Assembly: GCA_007050895.1 (NCBI GenBank)
Contig: SMYP01000146.1
Span: forward strand, 1 to 12,481
Direction of reading: 5' to 3'
From: Candidatus Bathyarchaeota archaeon
GTDB taxonomy: Archaea; Thermoproteota; Bathyarchaeia; Bathyarchaeales; UBA233
DNA length: 12,481 nucleotides
Of the stretch, positions 1-6,859 are shown piece after piece (positions within the stretch are counted from its first letter, which is position 1; each line of letters begins with the position of its first letter). The notes below the pieces were generated by a model. The model was given only the letters and a program-made list of their open reading frames with translations. It was not told the DNA's origin and did no database searches. Made by a program: the position numbers and the translations under genes.

Positions 1-71
1 CGAAGGAACTAAAGGTATCACCGAAAATAGTTGAAAAATGGATTGAAAGTGCAAAAGAGCTTTGTGAGTAA
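1..71 (+). CDS. C-terminal end of an unidentified protein (partial)
   Basis: The reading frame beginning at position 3 is open from the left edge and stops with TAA at 69-71. It encodes about 22 residues, ending KWIESAKELCE. The text is rich in Lys, Glu, Val and Ile and reads like an amphipathic helix or the end of a helix-turn-helix (KVSPKIVEKW), as expected for a genuine C-terminus. The other two forward frames hit stops within the first 45 bases. Too little is visible to name the protein. It converges on the small minus-strand gene whose stop is at 103. Confidence 0.5.
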   Translation, partial: KELKVSPKIVEKWIESAKELCE

Positions 72-102
72 ACAATTAAAAGGTGAGAATATACCTGCCA
101 AA

Positions 103-372
103 TCACAATGGCAGTATTTTAACTATATTTCTTTTTTCCAAACGTTTTATGGCGTCTATACACTCGTCCTTTTTCGATCCAGTGAAGTTCAAGTTCTGCA
201 TTATGTCCCTCATTGACACACCTGGTTTACCAAAGTTATTGTGGCGTCTGTGAAGATGCTGAACAATTGATTTTTCAACTTTACCGCAGCGCCAGGTTGT
301 GTTTCGGAGCAAGACAACGATTGTTTGAACGAGAGTCTGCTCCCTTGTTTTGCGTCGATGTGAATCTCCCAT
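103..372 (-). CDS. Small predicted winged-helix protein (89 aa)
   Basis: I do not recognise a named family. The second half (GVSMRDIMQNL, then DECIDAIKRLEKRNIVKIL) has the helix-turn-helix-strand rhythm of a winged-helix domain, and the N-terminal half is basic (SHRRKTREQT). A DNA- or RNA-binding role is therefore inferred. A TTG at 441 would extend the frame by 23 residues. I prefer the ATG at 370-372 because a purine-rich GAGGTGGTGGGGAGAA stretch lies directly upstream and can act as a Shine-Dalgarno. The gene lies 110 bases downstream of the RimI-type acetyltransferase on the same strand and may be the last gene of that unit. No enzymatic motif is visible. Confidence 0.55.
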   Translation of the reverse strand: MGDSHRRKTREQTLVQTIVVLLRNTTWRCGKVEKSIVQHLHRRHNNFGKPGVSMRDIMQNLNFTGSKKDECIDAIKRLEKRNIVKILPL

Positions 373-482
373 TTCTCCCCACCACCTCAGTCTAATTGCA
401 TCAATGTTTTTAAACGTTATTTCTTGAGGTATAAATTGCAAATTAAAAAAAATCCGATTTTAGTTTTTGACCGAAGAGCAAA

Positions 483-941
483 TTATTGCAGGTTTTTCTT
501 GAGGTATAAGCCATGATCTGTACCATAGTATTTTTCGAGTCGACCTGCTTTTGTGTATCCGCTTTTTTTATATAGATTTAATGCGGCAATATTGGTTTCT
601 CGAACTTCTAGGCGGCATTCGTTTATACCTCTTTCTTTGAATAAAATTTCAATTTTCTGAAGAAGTTTTTGCGCTATTCCTTTACGACGATAAGCTGGTG
701 CAACGTTAACTGTGAGTATATGCCCGAACGTTATGGCTCTTCTTATGTTTATCCGTGCAACAACGAAGCCAACTATTTCTCCGTTTATTTCAGCTGTTAA
801 CCCGATGGTATTGTAGTTGGTTATTAAACATGCTAGTTGCTGTTTTGTGAAAGCATCTTGTTCAAAACACTGCTTTTCTATTTGACAGACCCTTTCTAGA
901 AACTTGATTGTTAAATCTGCAAACTTTATCTGCATAAGCAT
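483..941 (-). CDS. RimI/Ard1-type GNAT N-acetyltransferase
   Basis: This is a 152-residue GCN5-related acetyltransferase, predicted to transfer acetyl from acetyl-CoA to the N-terminal amino group of proteins, as the archaeal Ard1/NatA-like enzymes do. The acetyl-CoA-binding motif A is seen as TVNVAPAYRRKGIA (residues 77-90), with the R-R-K-G-I-A pyrophosphate loop. Motif B is LEVRETNIAALNLYKKSGY (111-129), and the RimI-like YYGTDHGLYL is near the C-terminus. Length matches the family (about 150-165). The first ATG is at 939-941 and a second in-frame ATG two codons later is equally possible; no strong ribosome site separates them. It starts 31 bases after the UPF0104 stop, so the two are probably co-transcribed. 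The exact substrate, ribosomal protein S18 or general N-termini, cannot be read from sequence. Confidence 0.9.
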   Translation of the reverse strand: MLMQIKFADLTIKFLERVCQIEKQCFEQDAFTKQQLACLITNYNTIGLTAEINGEIVGFVVARINIRRAITFGHILTVNVAPAYRRKGIAQKLLQKIEILFKERGINECRLEVRETNIAALNLYKKSGYTKAGRLEKYYGTDHGLYLKKNLQ

Positions 942-972
942 GTCATGAGAAAGAGATAGTTAAAGGGTGATT

Positions 973-2112
973 TTAGGCTTTTTCCACAGGTATGTTGTTC
1001 GCTTGCGTCAGAACTGTTTTAAATTCAAACCACTGTTGTGCTATAAAGCCTATTGAAAATCGAAGCCAAAGCGTTATAAGTCGATTTAAAATCGTTGCTG
1101 TAGCACTTATTCCTACGGGGACTCCTAGCGAGGTATACAAGGTTGTCATTGTTATTTCAGGAATTCCTACCTCAAAGGGTACTCCTATGGGAATGGATTT
1201 TACGGCTAAGACTATGGTTGAGGTCACTAGAATCACTCCCCAAGAAACAGTCGATCCTAGTGACATAAAAACCAAATATGGTATGCTTAGACTAAAGAAC
1301 CAGGTTATCGAAAGATATAGCAGAGAAAAAGCAAGTGCCTTGGGGTTATACCTAAATTCTCTCATTGAATCATGAAAGCTTTTTGCTATGTTAGAGGCTT
1401 CTTCTTTGATTTTGGTTAATTTACTCTGCCATCTTCCTCGACTGAGAAATTTGCCTAATCGCACGAGCAAATTAATTGCTTTTAGGCTCCATTTTTCTTT
1501 GAAGGAAAAAAGCATTATTAAAAGCAGAGTTATGATGATGCCAACCATGAGAAACAAGATTAGGTTAAAAATTAGCGGGTTGATTTGAGTTTCAGTGAAA
1601 AGCAAAAGTACACCCAGGACTAGAACTGCGATGTTCATTACCATGCCTAAAAGTCTGTGCGTGACAAGCGAAGCTACCACTTTTCCACATATTTCCTTGC
1701 CTTGTTCGCGGGTAATCACGTAAACGCGCAAAGCTTCTCCGCTTATAGATTCTGCTGGAACTATAGTGTCAACAAAAATGCTGTACCAGACTAGAAGGTA
1801 GGATTTCATAACAGAGAGTTTAACCATGAGGAACTCCGCTAGGACTCGCCACGATAATGAGAAAAAGAATACTTCGACTAAACTGAGTGTTGCCGCGAGT
1901 GCGTACAGAACGGGGTTCGCTGTTTGTACTGTATTGATTATGGCTATAATGTCTACTTGAAAGAGGTATAGAAACAAGAAGAATATAACTAACCCTATCA
2001 ATGGAAAAATGAAAGTTTTGCGTGTTATTTTTGGCTTTGCTGATTCCTTTGAATATACCATTTGGCTTCTGCACTCAATAGTTAACCGCAGAGAAGATGC
2101 TAGGTCTTCCAT
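973..2112 (-). CDS. UPF0104 / LPG-synthase-TM family membrane protein (AglD-like)
   Basis: A 379-residue polytopic membrane protein with about eight hydrophobic segments. Clear ones lie near residues 34-54, 68-90, 155-175, 180-204, 258-282, 290-310 and 330-355. The motif VPAESISGEALRVYV (about 117-131) matches the P-x-x-x-x-G-E-x-x-R signature of the UPF0104/lysylphosphatidylglycerol-synthase transmembrane region, and PIGVPFEVGIPE (about 312-323) is the second family loop. Members include the flippase half of MprF and archaeal AglD of N-glycan assembly. Here there is no synthetase or glycosyltransferase domain, so a lipid or lipid-linked-sugar handling role is inferred. The ATG at 2112 fits a TATA-like box about 58 bases upstream. 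An alternative start is the ATG at 2061, which would remove the 17 polar N-terminal residues. A 17-codon frame with a better ribosome site overlaps the longer start. Confidence 0.82.
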   Translation of the reverse strand: MEDLASSLRLTIECRSQMVYSKESAKPKITRKTFIFPLIGLVIFFLFLYLFQVDIIAIINTVQTANPVLYALAATLSLVEVFFFSLSWRVLAEFLMVKLSVMKSYLLVWYSIFVDTIVPAESISGEALRVYVITREQGKEICGKVVASLVTHRLLGMVMNIAVLVLGVLLLFTETQINPLIFNLILFLMVGIIITLLLIMLFSFKEKWSLKAINLLVRLGKFLSRGRWQSKLTKIKEEASNIAKSFHDSMREFRYNPKALAFSLLYLSITWFFSLSIPYLVFMSLGSTVSWGVILVTSTIVLAVKSIPIGVPFEVGIPEITMTTLYTSLGVPVGISATATILNRLITLWLRFSIGFIAQQWFEFKTVLTQANNIPVEKA

Positions 2113-2164
2113 TATATGTTTTGTCCATTTCCACCGAACTGAAGCATGAGATTAACATTTGAAG

Positions 2165-2175
2165 TAATAATATAG
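2165..2175 (-). promoter_or_regulatory. TATA-like box for the UPF0104-rimI unit
   Basis: On the minus strand this reads CTATATTATTA. It is centred about 58 bases before the ATG at 2112, giving an expected transcript start near 2144 and a leader of roughly 30 bases. The 156-base divergent spacer it shares with the CBS gene holds no other gene. Assigned by composition and position only. Confidence 0.3.
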
Positions 2176-2212
2176 ACTATGTGGGAAGGTTGACTATAGC
2201 ACTCGCTTGTAC

Positions 2213-2229
2213 CATAAAATAGATAAATA
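2213..2229 (+). promoter_or_regulatory. TATA-like region for the CBS-domain gene
   Basis: The AT-only run CATAAAATAGATAAATA sits 40-56 bases before the CBS ATG. This is right for an archaeal TATA box with a short leader that still includes the AGGAG ribosome site at 2254-2258. No upstream B-recognition element stands out. Confidence 0.3.
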
Positions 2230-2268
2230 CCTAACACATCTGTCATAGCCGTTAGGAGAAAAATTCAA

Positions 2269-2691
2269 ATGACAAGTAAAGTCTTGGTAAAAGATCTAAT
2301 GTCCACGAACGTTAATGTCTTCGAAAACGAGTCAACCATGGACAAAGTAGTTCAAGCAATGTCTGATTGCGACGTGGACTATGTGATTGTAGTGCAAAGC
2401 AGAAGACCGACAGGAATCATAACCGAAAGAGACGTAATAGTGCGTATGCTCACGCAAGGGTTGGATCCCAGCGTAGTGATAGCCAGAGCCGTATACACCA
2501 ACCCGTTGGTGACAATAGAAGAGACCGCCTCAGCAAGAGAAGCTGCAGATCTAATGAATCAATGGAAGATCAAGCATCTGCCTGTAACATGCGATGGGCG
2601 AATCACTGGCATGCTAAACTATTTGGATATAGTATTTAATGTCCCAGAACTGATGCCTGCAATGAAAGATCTTTATAAACCCTCAAAATAG
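2269..2691 (+). CDS. Two-CBS-domain protein
   Basis: A 140-residue protein made almost entirely of a tandem CBS (Bateman) pair. CBS1 spans about residues 6-62 (VKDLMSTNVNVFENESTMD, then RRPTGIITERDVI) and CBS2 about 68-128 (NPLVTIEETASAREAADLM, then GRITGMLNYLDIV). The G-I-I-T-E-R-D and G-x-x-x-x-L-D endings are the usual nucleotide-facing strands. Such modules bind AMP, ATP or S-adenosylmethionine and report energy state to a partner. There is no fused effector domain, so the partner is unknown. The ATG is fixed by a clear AGGAG at 2254-2258 with a 10-base spacer. The gene converges on pyrG with about 70 bases between stops, and no operon partner follows it. Confidence 0.9.
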   Translation: MTSKVLVKDLMSTNVNVFENESTMDKVVQAMSDCDVDYVIVVQSRRPTGIITERDVIVRMLTQGLDPSVVIARAVYTNPLVTIEETASAREAADLMNQWKIKHLPVTCDGRITGMLNYLDIVFNVPELMPAMKDLYKPSK

Positions 2692-2761
2692 GATAAATCA
2701 AAACTGGAATACACTGCAATCTGCATTGTAAAAGCCGTCTAATTTACATTTAACAGATAAA

Positions 2762-4390
2762 TCAGGAGAAGACAGGCTTTGCTTTGCCCATTTTTTTATT
2801 TAAACATGAGCTTATGAAACCATAATATTCAGGGGAAGGTCTGCCCGGGCGACTTTTAAATTCACCATGGAACTGAGATGCAAAGAAGAAATAATTGTCA
2901 TTAAACTCCAGAATTTCCATTCGTCTACCATCTTTGCTCTTGCCAGAAAAGCATAATCCATTATCCTTTAGAATATTTAGGTAATCAAGATTAACTTCGA
3001 ATCTGTGTCGGTGCCGCTCGTAAGCCTCATCGCGTTTGTACAATTCATGCGCCACTGTATTTGGCTCGATCAATACCTTATGCGCGCCCAATCGCATTGT
3101 TGCACCTTTGTATTCTACTCCTTGCTGCTCAGGCATAAGGTCTATTACTAAATGCGGTGAATTCGGGTTAATCTCGCTGCTGTTAGCGTCTTTCAAGCCG
3201 CAGACATTCCGAGCGAACTCGATAACAGCCAACTGAAAACCGAAACATATTCCCAAATAAGGTATATTGTTCTCTCTGGCAAACTTTATAGAAGCGATTT
3301 TTCCTTCGGCACCTCGGGGACCAAAACCATAAGGTACGAATACACCATCAAATGCTTTAAGATCTTCAATGCATTCAGGGTGCTTCTCAAACTTCTCGGC
3401 CTCCAAATAGGTTATGGACACGCGAGTCTTGCAAGCTGCTCCACCATGTTGCAAAGCCTCATTCATGCTTACATAACTATCCGTCAAACCCGCATACTTA
3501 CCTATTAACGCTATAGTAATTTCGTTCTCGGGATTTACCACTGCATTTACGAACTTTTGCCAACTGCTAAAATCAGCGGCGCCAACTTTGTATCCTAATC
3601 TTTGGCAGACGAAGTCACCCATTCCTTGCTTGTCGAGAATAAGGGGTACCTGATATACGGATTCTGCATTGTATGAGCAAAAAACCGCGCTTTCTGGAAT
3701 CGTTCCGAATAGGGCTATTTTCCTCAATGCTTCAGCGTCAATCATCTTTGGGCTTCGGGCTACAATAATATCAGGTTGAATGCCGATTCGCCGCAATTCG
3801 TTCACGCTGTGTTGCAACGGTTTGGTTTTCATCTCGTTTGTAACATCCAATACTGGAACCAAAGCAACATGAACGTAGAGAGTGTTTTCGAATCCCTCTT
3901 CTAAACGCATTTGTCGTATAGCTTCCAAAAAGGGCAGACCTTCTATGTCACCAACAGTTCCGCCAACTTCTGTTAATATGACATCGGCTTTGGCTGCTTT
4001 AGCCCCGTTCCTAATGTAAGTTTTTATCTCGTTGGTTATATGTGGTACAATTTGAACGCAGCGTCCCAGAAAGTCACCTCGTCGCTCCTTTTCTATGACT
4101 GATTTATACACGAGACCTGTTGTCAAATTATTTTCTTGCTTTAAACTTAGATCCAAAAAGCGTTCATACCAGCCCAAATCTAGATCTGTTTCTCCGCCAT
4201 CATCTGTTACAAAGACTTCGCCATGCATGTAAGGATTCATTGTTCCTGCATCAACGTTTACGTACGGGTCAATTTTCATTACTGTGGGTTTCAACCCTCT
4301 AGTTTGAAGCATTTTACCCATAGACGAAGTTAAAATTCCTTTACCAACGGAACTTAGCACACCGCCTGTAACAAAAATGTACTTAACCAA
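2762..4390 (-). CDS. pyrG: CTP synthase (glutamine-hydrolysing)
   Basis: This 542-residue enzyme converts UTP, ATP and glutamine to CTP, the last step of pyrimidine nucleotide synthesis in the cytoplasm. The N-terminal amidoligase domain (about 1-270) shows the P-loop-like [11 protein letters not shown] (9-19), [15 protein letters not shown] (39-53) and [18 protein letters not shown] (56-73). The C-terminal class I glutamine amidotransferase (about 290-535) has nucleophile Cys382 in GICFGFQ, His508 and Glu510 in [10 protein letters not shown], and RHRHRFEVN at 459-467. Length is normal. Translation begins at TTG (4388-4390), preceded by TGAGGGG five bases upstream. Unusual substitutions are PYGFG at 353-357 where the family has PGGFG, FHGE for FHPE, and GICFGFQ for GICLGMQ. 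The catalytic triad itself is intact, so an active enzyme is expected. It stands alone, convergent with the CBS gene. Confidence 0.97.
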   Translation of the reverse strand: MVKYIFVTGGVLSSVGKGILTSSMGKMLQTRGLKPTVMKIDPYVNVDAGTMNPYMHGEVFVTDDGGETDLDLGWYERFLDLSLKQENNLTTGLVYKSVIEKERRGDFLGRCVQIVPHITNEIKTYIRNGAKAAKADVILTEVGGTVGDIEGLPFLEAIRQMRLEEGFENTLYVHVALVPVLDVTNEMKTKPLQHSVNELRRIGIQPDIIVARSPKMIDAEALRKIALFGTIPESAVFCSYNAESVYQVPLILDKQGMGDFVCQRLGYKVGAADFSSWQKFVNAVVNPENEITIALIGKYAGLTDSYVSMNEALQHGGAACKTRVSITYLEAEKFEKHPECIEDLKAFDGVFVPYGFGPRGAEGKIASIKFARENNIPYLGICFGFQLAVIEFARNVCGLKDANSSEINPNSPHLVIDLMPEQQGVEYKGATMRLGAHKVLIEPNTVAHELYKRDEAYERHRHRFEVNLDYLNILKDNGLCFSGKSKDGRRMEILEFNDNYFFFASQFHGEFKSRPGRPSPEYYGFISSCLNKKMGKAKPVFS

Positions 4391-4395
4391 GCCAA

Positions 4396-4402
4396 CCCCT
4401 CA
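4396..4402 (-). promoter_or_regulatory. Ribosome binding site that fixes the TTG start of pyrG
   Basis: The minus strand reads TGAGGGG, then TTGGC, then the TTG codon. This purine core is complementary to the 3' end of 16S rRNA, and no upstream ATG is in frame. The conserved KYIFVTGG begins two codons after the TTG, as in other CTP synthases. Confidence 0.7.
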
Positions 4403-4428
4403 GTAATAACCTACACCTTTTACAGTAG

Positions 4429-4440
4429 TTAATATAACTT
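4429..4440 (-). promoter_or_regulatory. TATA-like box of pyrG
   Basis: On the minus strand this reads AAGTTATATTAA, centred about 44 bases before the TTG start. The predicted transcript start near 4408 leaves a short leader of under 20 bases that still holds the TGAGGGG site. Position and composition are the only support. Confidence 0.4.
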
Positions 4441-4510
4441 TTTTGTGTGTAAAAATGCTTTAGCTTTGAAATCCATTTTTGATACTTGATGCGATTAATT
4501 AAAAGTTGGT

Positions 4511-4831
4511 TTACTGTCTGCGACTCTGCCTCCGGAAAAAGCGTATCAAAATGAAAACTCCAGCGAGAATAAGTATAATTGGTCCCCAGGGTATGTTAAT
4601 CCTATAGAGCTCTTCCACCAATAAACTAAAACCGACAAAAAGTATTATCAACCCAATTAGTATTCCCATCATAAATCTGCCTCTTTCGGAAAAAGGCGAT
4701 TCCCTTCCGTAATGTCCATATCTCACATGACTTTTGGCCTCACTGCTTGCATCCTGAAGAGGTGCACCACAAGTGACGCAAACCGTAACTCCCTCAGTAT
4801 TGTTGGTCCCACATTTAATGCAAAATACCAT
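4511..4831 (-). CDS. Zinc-ribbon membrane protein (106 aa)
   Basis: The N-terminus is a four-cysteine zinc ribbon, CIKCG (4-8) and CVTCG (18-22), the form seen in many archaeal proteins that open with a zinc-ribbon domain. After a polar linker (about 25-52) come two hydrophobic helices at about 54-73 and 80-98. These are separated by the short ELYRINIPWG loop and followed by a very basic tail, RFFRRQSRRQ. The predicted layout is a cytoplasmic zinc ribbon anchored by a helical hairpin. The ATG at 4829-4831 leads straight into the ribbon, so the start is convincing. No catalytic motif is present and the function is unknown. It is 120 bases upstream of pyrG on the same strand, but pyrG seems to have its own promoter. 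Confidence 0.8.
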   Translation of the reverse strand: MVFCIKCGTNNTEGVTVCVTCGAPLQDASSEAKSHVRYGHYGRESPFSERGRFMMGILIGLIILFVGFSLLVEELYRINIPWGPIILILAGVFILIRFFRRQSRRQ

Positions 4832-5203
4832 ATTTTATCCGTCCACAGTAGACCTTCGTATATGCCAAAACACATAAGATTTTTAGTGGACCATTTATTC
4901 TTAATCTTGTTGATCTATTGTTGAATGTTTTTTTATCTCTTTTATATATCAAAAAAGTGGAAGCGTGTTTTCGGTGTGGTAGAAATTTCAAGTAATTAAT
5001 TGCACTCAATCTGTAGAATGATATTCAGATCTGCAACGAACACTTCTAGCAATTCAATACATCTTTTTTCCGCTACGAAGCAGGAAAAATATAGGGCATC
5101 CTTGTTAAATTGTGGAGAATTAAGCTAGATTCTAATTTTGAAATTATTCTCCTTGGACGTTTTCTTTTTATCTATGATTTGTAAATATAGTTTAGGTGAA
5201 ATC
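4832..5203. other. Divergent spacer between the zinc-ribbon gene and the nitroreductase gene
   Basis: This is 372 bases, AT-rich, with stops in all frames at short intervals except a 64-codon minus-strand frame (to 5009) that overlaps the zinc-ribbon start and looks spurious. It holds a strong TATA-like core at 4939-4950 and a second AT-rich stretch, AAAAATATA, near 5090-5098. An AGGTGA ribosome site at 5194-5199 belongs to the nitroreductase. I find no tRNA-like fold or long inverted repeat. Confidence 0.5.
4939..4950 (-). promoter_or_regulatory. TATA-like box, probably of the zinc-ribbon gene
   Basis: The minus strand reads GATATATAAAAG, close to the archaeal TATA consensus. It would start a transcript near 4918 with a leader of about 85 bases. 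The core is nearly symmetric, so it could also fire rightward toward the nitroreductase, with a leader of more than 200 bases. The leftward reading is preferred for leader length. Confidence 0.35.
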
Positions 5204-5833
5204 ATGTTGAATCCTGTTCTCAAGGCAATTAGAGACCGAAGAAATACTGTTAATTTCAAGCCGACTCTAATAAGAGATGAGCTCTTGGATGCAATTTTAG
5301 ACGCTGGAAGGTGGGCTCCTTCATGGACAAACACTCAACCTTGGAGATTTATAGTAGTGAAAGACGAGGAAATCAAGGAAAAAATGAGCAAGGCTGTTTC
5401 AACTTTTTTCAAAGTCAGTATAAACGAGGCACCCCTCTGCATTGCGGTATGTGTCAATCCGGAAGTGGACCCTTTTCATTTTGTTGAAGATGGAACAACC
5501 GCAACCCAAAACATAACTTTGGCAGCGCAAAGTCTAGGATTAAGCACAAGCTGGATTGGCGTTTTCTCCTTGCATGACGAAAAGAACTCAACCGAAAGAA
5601 AAGTAAAAGAAATTCTGAAGATTCCAAAAAAATGGCGTCTAATATCAATTTTACCAGTAGGATTCCCAAAATATAGGCAAGATGGAAAGCGAAAAGACAT
5701 TTCCGAACTACTTGACTTTGACAATTTTGAAATCAGAGAAGAAAAAGTATTGAAAATTGAAAGATCAACGGATGACGCAAAAAAATCGCGAGCACCTGTT
5801 TCTTCTCGAGAATTGGGATCCGGTCTTGTTTAA
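5204..5833 (+). CDS. Nitroreductase-family FMN oxidoreductase
   Basis: A 209-residue member of the FMN-dependent nitroreductase superfamily, which reduces nitro compounds, quinones or flavins with NAD(P)H. Visible signatures are the N-terminal VLKAIRDRRNTVNF (5-18; the Arg pair contacts the FMN phosphate), APSWTNTQPWRFIVV (38-52), DGTTATQNITLAAQSLGLSTSWIG (97-119) in the FMN/dimer region, and the closing ISILPVGFPK (147-156). Residues after about 180 form a charged tail beyond the usual fold. An upstream ATG at 5138 would add 22 residues, but ATG 5204 is preferred because AGGTGA at 5194-5199 precedes it and the family motif starts there. The physiological substrate cannot be told from sequence. 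It is a single-gene unit. Confidence 0.92.
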   Translation: MLNPVLKAIRDRRNTVNFKPTLIRDELLDAILDAGRWAPSWTNTQPWRFIVVKDEEIKEKMSKAVSTFFKVSINEAPLCIAVCVNPEVDPFHFVEDGTTATQNITLAAQSLGLSTSWIGVFSLHDEKNSTERKVKEILKIPKKWRLISILPVGFPKYRQDGKRKDISELLDFDNFEIREEKVLKIERSTDDAKKSRAPVSSRELGSGLV

Positions 5834-5894
5834 TCTGAAGCGCGAGAAGTTAAAAGTTGCGTTTAAAGAAGGGTTCTCTAAAACCACAAACTTT

Positions 5895-5916
5895 AGCTTC
5901 TAAAATGGAAGCTTTT
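5895..5916 (+). terminator. Possible hairpin terminator of the nitroreductase gene
   Basis: AGCTTC (5895-5900) and GAAGCT (5908-5913) form a six-base-pair stem with a seven-base loop, followed by a short TTTT. It lies 60 bases after the nitroreductase stop and touches the stop of the opposing gene. The stem is short and the T-run brief. Confidence 0.35.
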
Positions 5917-6226
5917 AGTAATCGCCAAGAGCGTCAATATAGTCTTCTTCAGAACGTGGTTTAATACTGGTGGAATCTAAGGGTTTTGACGGTGAAATAG
6001 GAAGAGGACATTCACCCTTGCATTGCGGAAGAACTTTAATTTTCTTATATCTCACAACGTATTTTTCGTCCAAAATCTCACCCAAATATTTATTTTCTGT
6101 TGTCCAGACTTCTTTATCATCAATCCAGCCGACATATTTTGAGTTTTTATCATAGAGACGAGCCTGCCAGATGAAACCAAAAAACTCTCCATTTAATCGG
6201 TAAATCTTTTGTGTCATACTCACCAT
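5915..6226 (-). CDS. 16-residue tandem-repeat beta protein with a CKGEC tail (4-fold beta-flower-like)
   Basis: About 103 residues. Residues 8-55 are three consecutive 16-residue units, beginning IYRLNGEFFGFI, LYDKNSKYVGWI and VWTTENKYLGEI, with a partial closing strand YVVR. The pattern is aliphatic-aromatic, five polar residues, aromatic-aliphatic-Gly-x-Ile, typical of short beta-hairpin repeats. It resembles the small '4-fold beta flower' proteins, but that family name is a tentative recollection. The tail (about 61-103) is unlike the repeats: it has CKGEC at 69-73, then proline- and serine-rich text and an acidic end, EEDYIDALGDY. Possible starts are TTG 6232, ATG 6226 and ATG 6217. I chose 6226 because a TATA-like box gives a transcript start near 6236-6242. 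There is no signal peptide or membrane segment, and the function is unknown. Confidence 0.7.
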   Translation of the reverse strand: MVSMTQKIYRLNGEFFGFIWQARLYDKNSKYVGWIDDKEVWTTENKYLGEILDEKYVVRYKKIKVLPQCKGECPLPISPSKPLDSTSIKPRSEEDYIDALGDY

Positions 6227-6531
6227 TTCCAAGTTTGCATATCAAATTAGAAAAAGGTTTTTTAAAAATATAAGTTATTTGTGCACTGAACTAATAATGA
6301 CTCTCAATAACAATATTTTCTCTTTTAAGTTTAGATTTCTATAACCCTGTCATCCTTTCTATTTCCAAATATAATATCTCAAAAGAATATTTTGGATCTT
6401 TAGCAACAATTAGACAACAGTCCTATGAAATGAGGTTGAAATAACACAGGAACATGTTTGAAGATATCCTATTTCCAGAAAAATTTCAGGAAGATTGAAG
6501 TTTTCTAATTAAGAAAAAAATTATTGCAGGT
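6227..6531. other. AT-rich spacer without a gene
   Basis: About 305 bases between the repeat protein and the winged-helix gene. Apart from the TATA-like box near 6261-6275 I see only very short frames of 14-15 codons, at 6298 and 6453 on the plus strand. There is no tRNA signature, no long inverted repeat and no array. The stretch just after the winged-helix stop reads on the minus strand as a T-run (AATTTTTTT), which could serve as a U-tract terminator. Confidence 0.45.
6261..6275 (-). promoter_or_regulatory. TATA-like box of the tandem-repeat gene
   Basis: The minus strand reads ACTTATATTTTTAAA, centred about 40 bases before ATG 6226. The leader would be under 20 bases and without a clear Shine-Dalgarno, consistent with a short-leader archaeal transcript. 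Confidence 0.4.
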
Positions 6532-6855
6532 CTAGGGGGGACGAAAATATTTGGTGGTAAGATTTTTATATTTACGTAGGGCTCTATTGCCTTTTGCTGT
6601 TGTTGTATAATATGTTAAACTCGAGCCGTTAGGTTTATCTTCCAAAAGTTTTGCGTCAATAAGAAACCTTATACAATTCTTTCCTGAGCTTGTTGAGAGT
6701 CTGAGATGAGTTAACAACCAAGACTGTGTTCTGGATCGCTCTTCACAAGTTGCCAAGATTTCAGCCAATATATCGTATCTGTTTCGACGGTATAATGATC
6801 CTGTTTTTGCCAGAGGGACATAAAATTTCTGTCTATTTTCTACTATTGTGGTCAT
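6532..6855 (-). CDS. Archaeal winged-helix DNA-binding protein (107 aa)
   Basis: The core at about residues 27-100 follows the small archaeal winged-helix plan: RRNRYDILAEIL (helix 1), TQSWLLTHLRLS (helix 2), SGKNCIRFLIDAKLLED (recognition helix and turn), then the wing SLTYYTTTAKG and a closing helix NRALRKYKNL. This resembles SSO10a-type and other TACK-archaeal regulators, so DNA binding is inferred with fair confidence; the target is unknown. A GTG at 6879 would extend it by eight residues but would overlap the upstream gene by 20 bases. I prefer the ATG at 6853-6855, four bases after the TGA of the upstream membrane-protein gene, which fits translational coupling. The protein ends abruptly with FRPP. 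Confidence 0.78.
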   Translation of the reverse strand: MTTIVENRQKFYVPLAKTGSLYRRNRYDILAEILATCEERSRTQSWLLTHLRLSTSSGKNCIRFLIDAKLLEDKPNGSSLTYYTTTAKGNRALRKYKNLTTKYFRPP

Positions 6856-6859
6856 CTTA

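Noticed and set aside
213..395. 60-codon plus-strand frame over the small winged-helix gene
   Set aside because: It is antisense to a frame with a strong Shine-Dalgarno and has no ribosome site of its own.
2715..2730. Small hairpin TGCAAT/ATTGTA between the CBS gene and pyrG
   Set aside because: Only six pairs including one G-U, with no T-run after it; too weak to call a terminator.
4815..5009. 64-codon minus-strand frame overlapping the start of the zinc-ribbon gene
   Set aside because: It has no ribosome site, an unstructured composition, and it runs through the likely TATA box and leader of the zinc-ribbon gene.
6453..6497. 14-codon plus-strand frame MFEDILFPEKFQED preceded by CAGGAAC
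   Set aside because: Too short, weak ribosome site and no neighbouring partner; kept only as part of the spacer description.
6522..6534. ACCTGCAATAATTT (minus strand) shared by the 3' ends of rimI (near 477-490) and the winged-helix gene
   Set aside because: A 14-base match in an AT-rich 12.5 kb window is close to chance expectation, and the flanks do not match.
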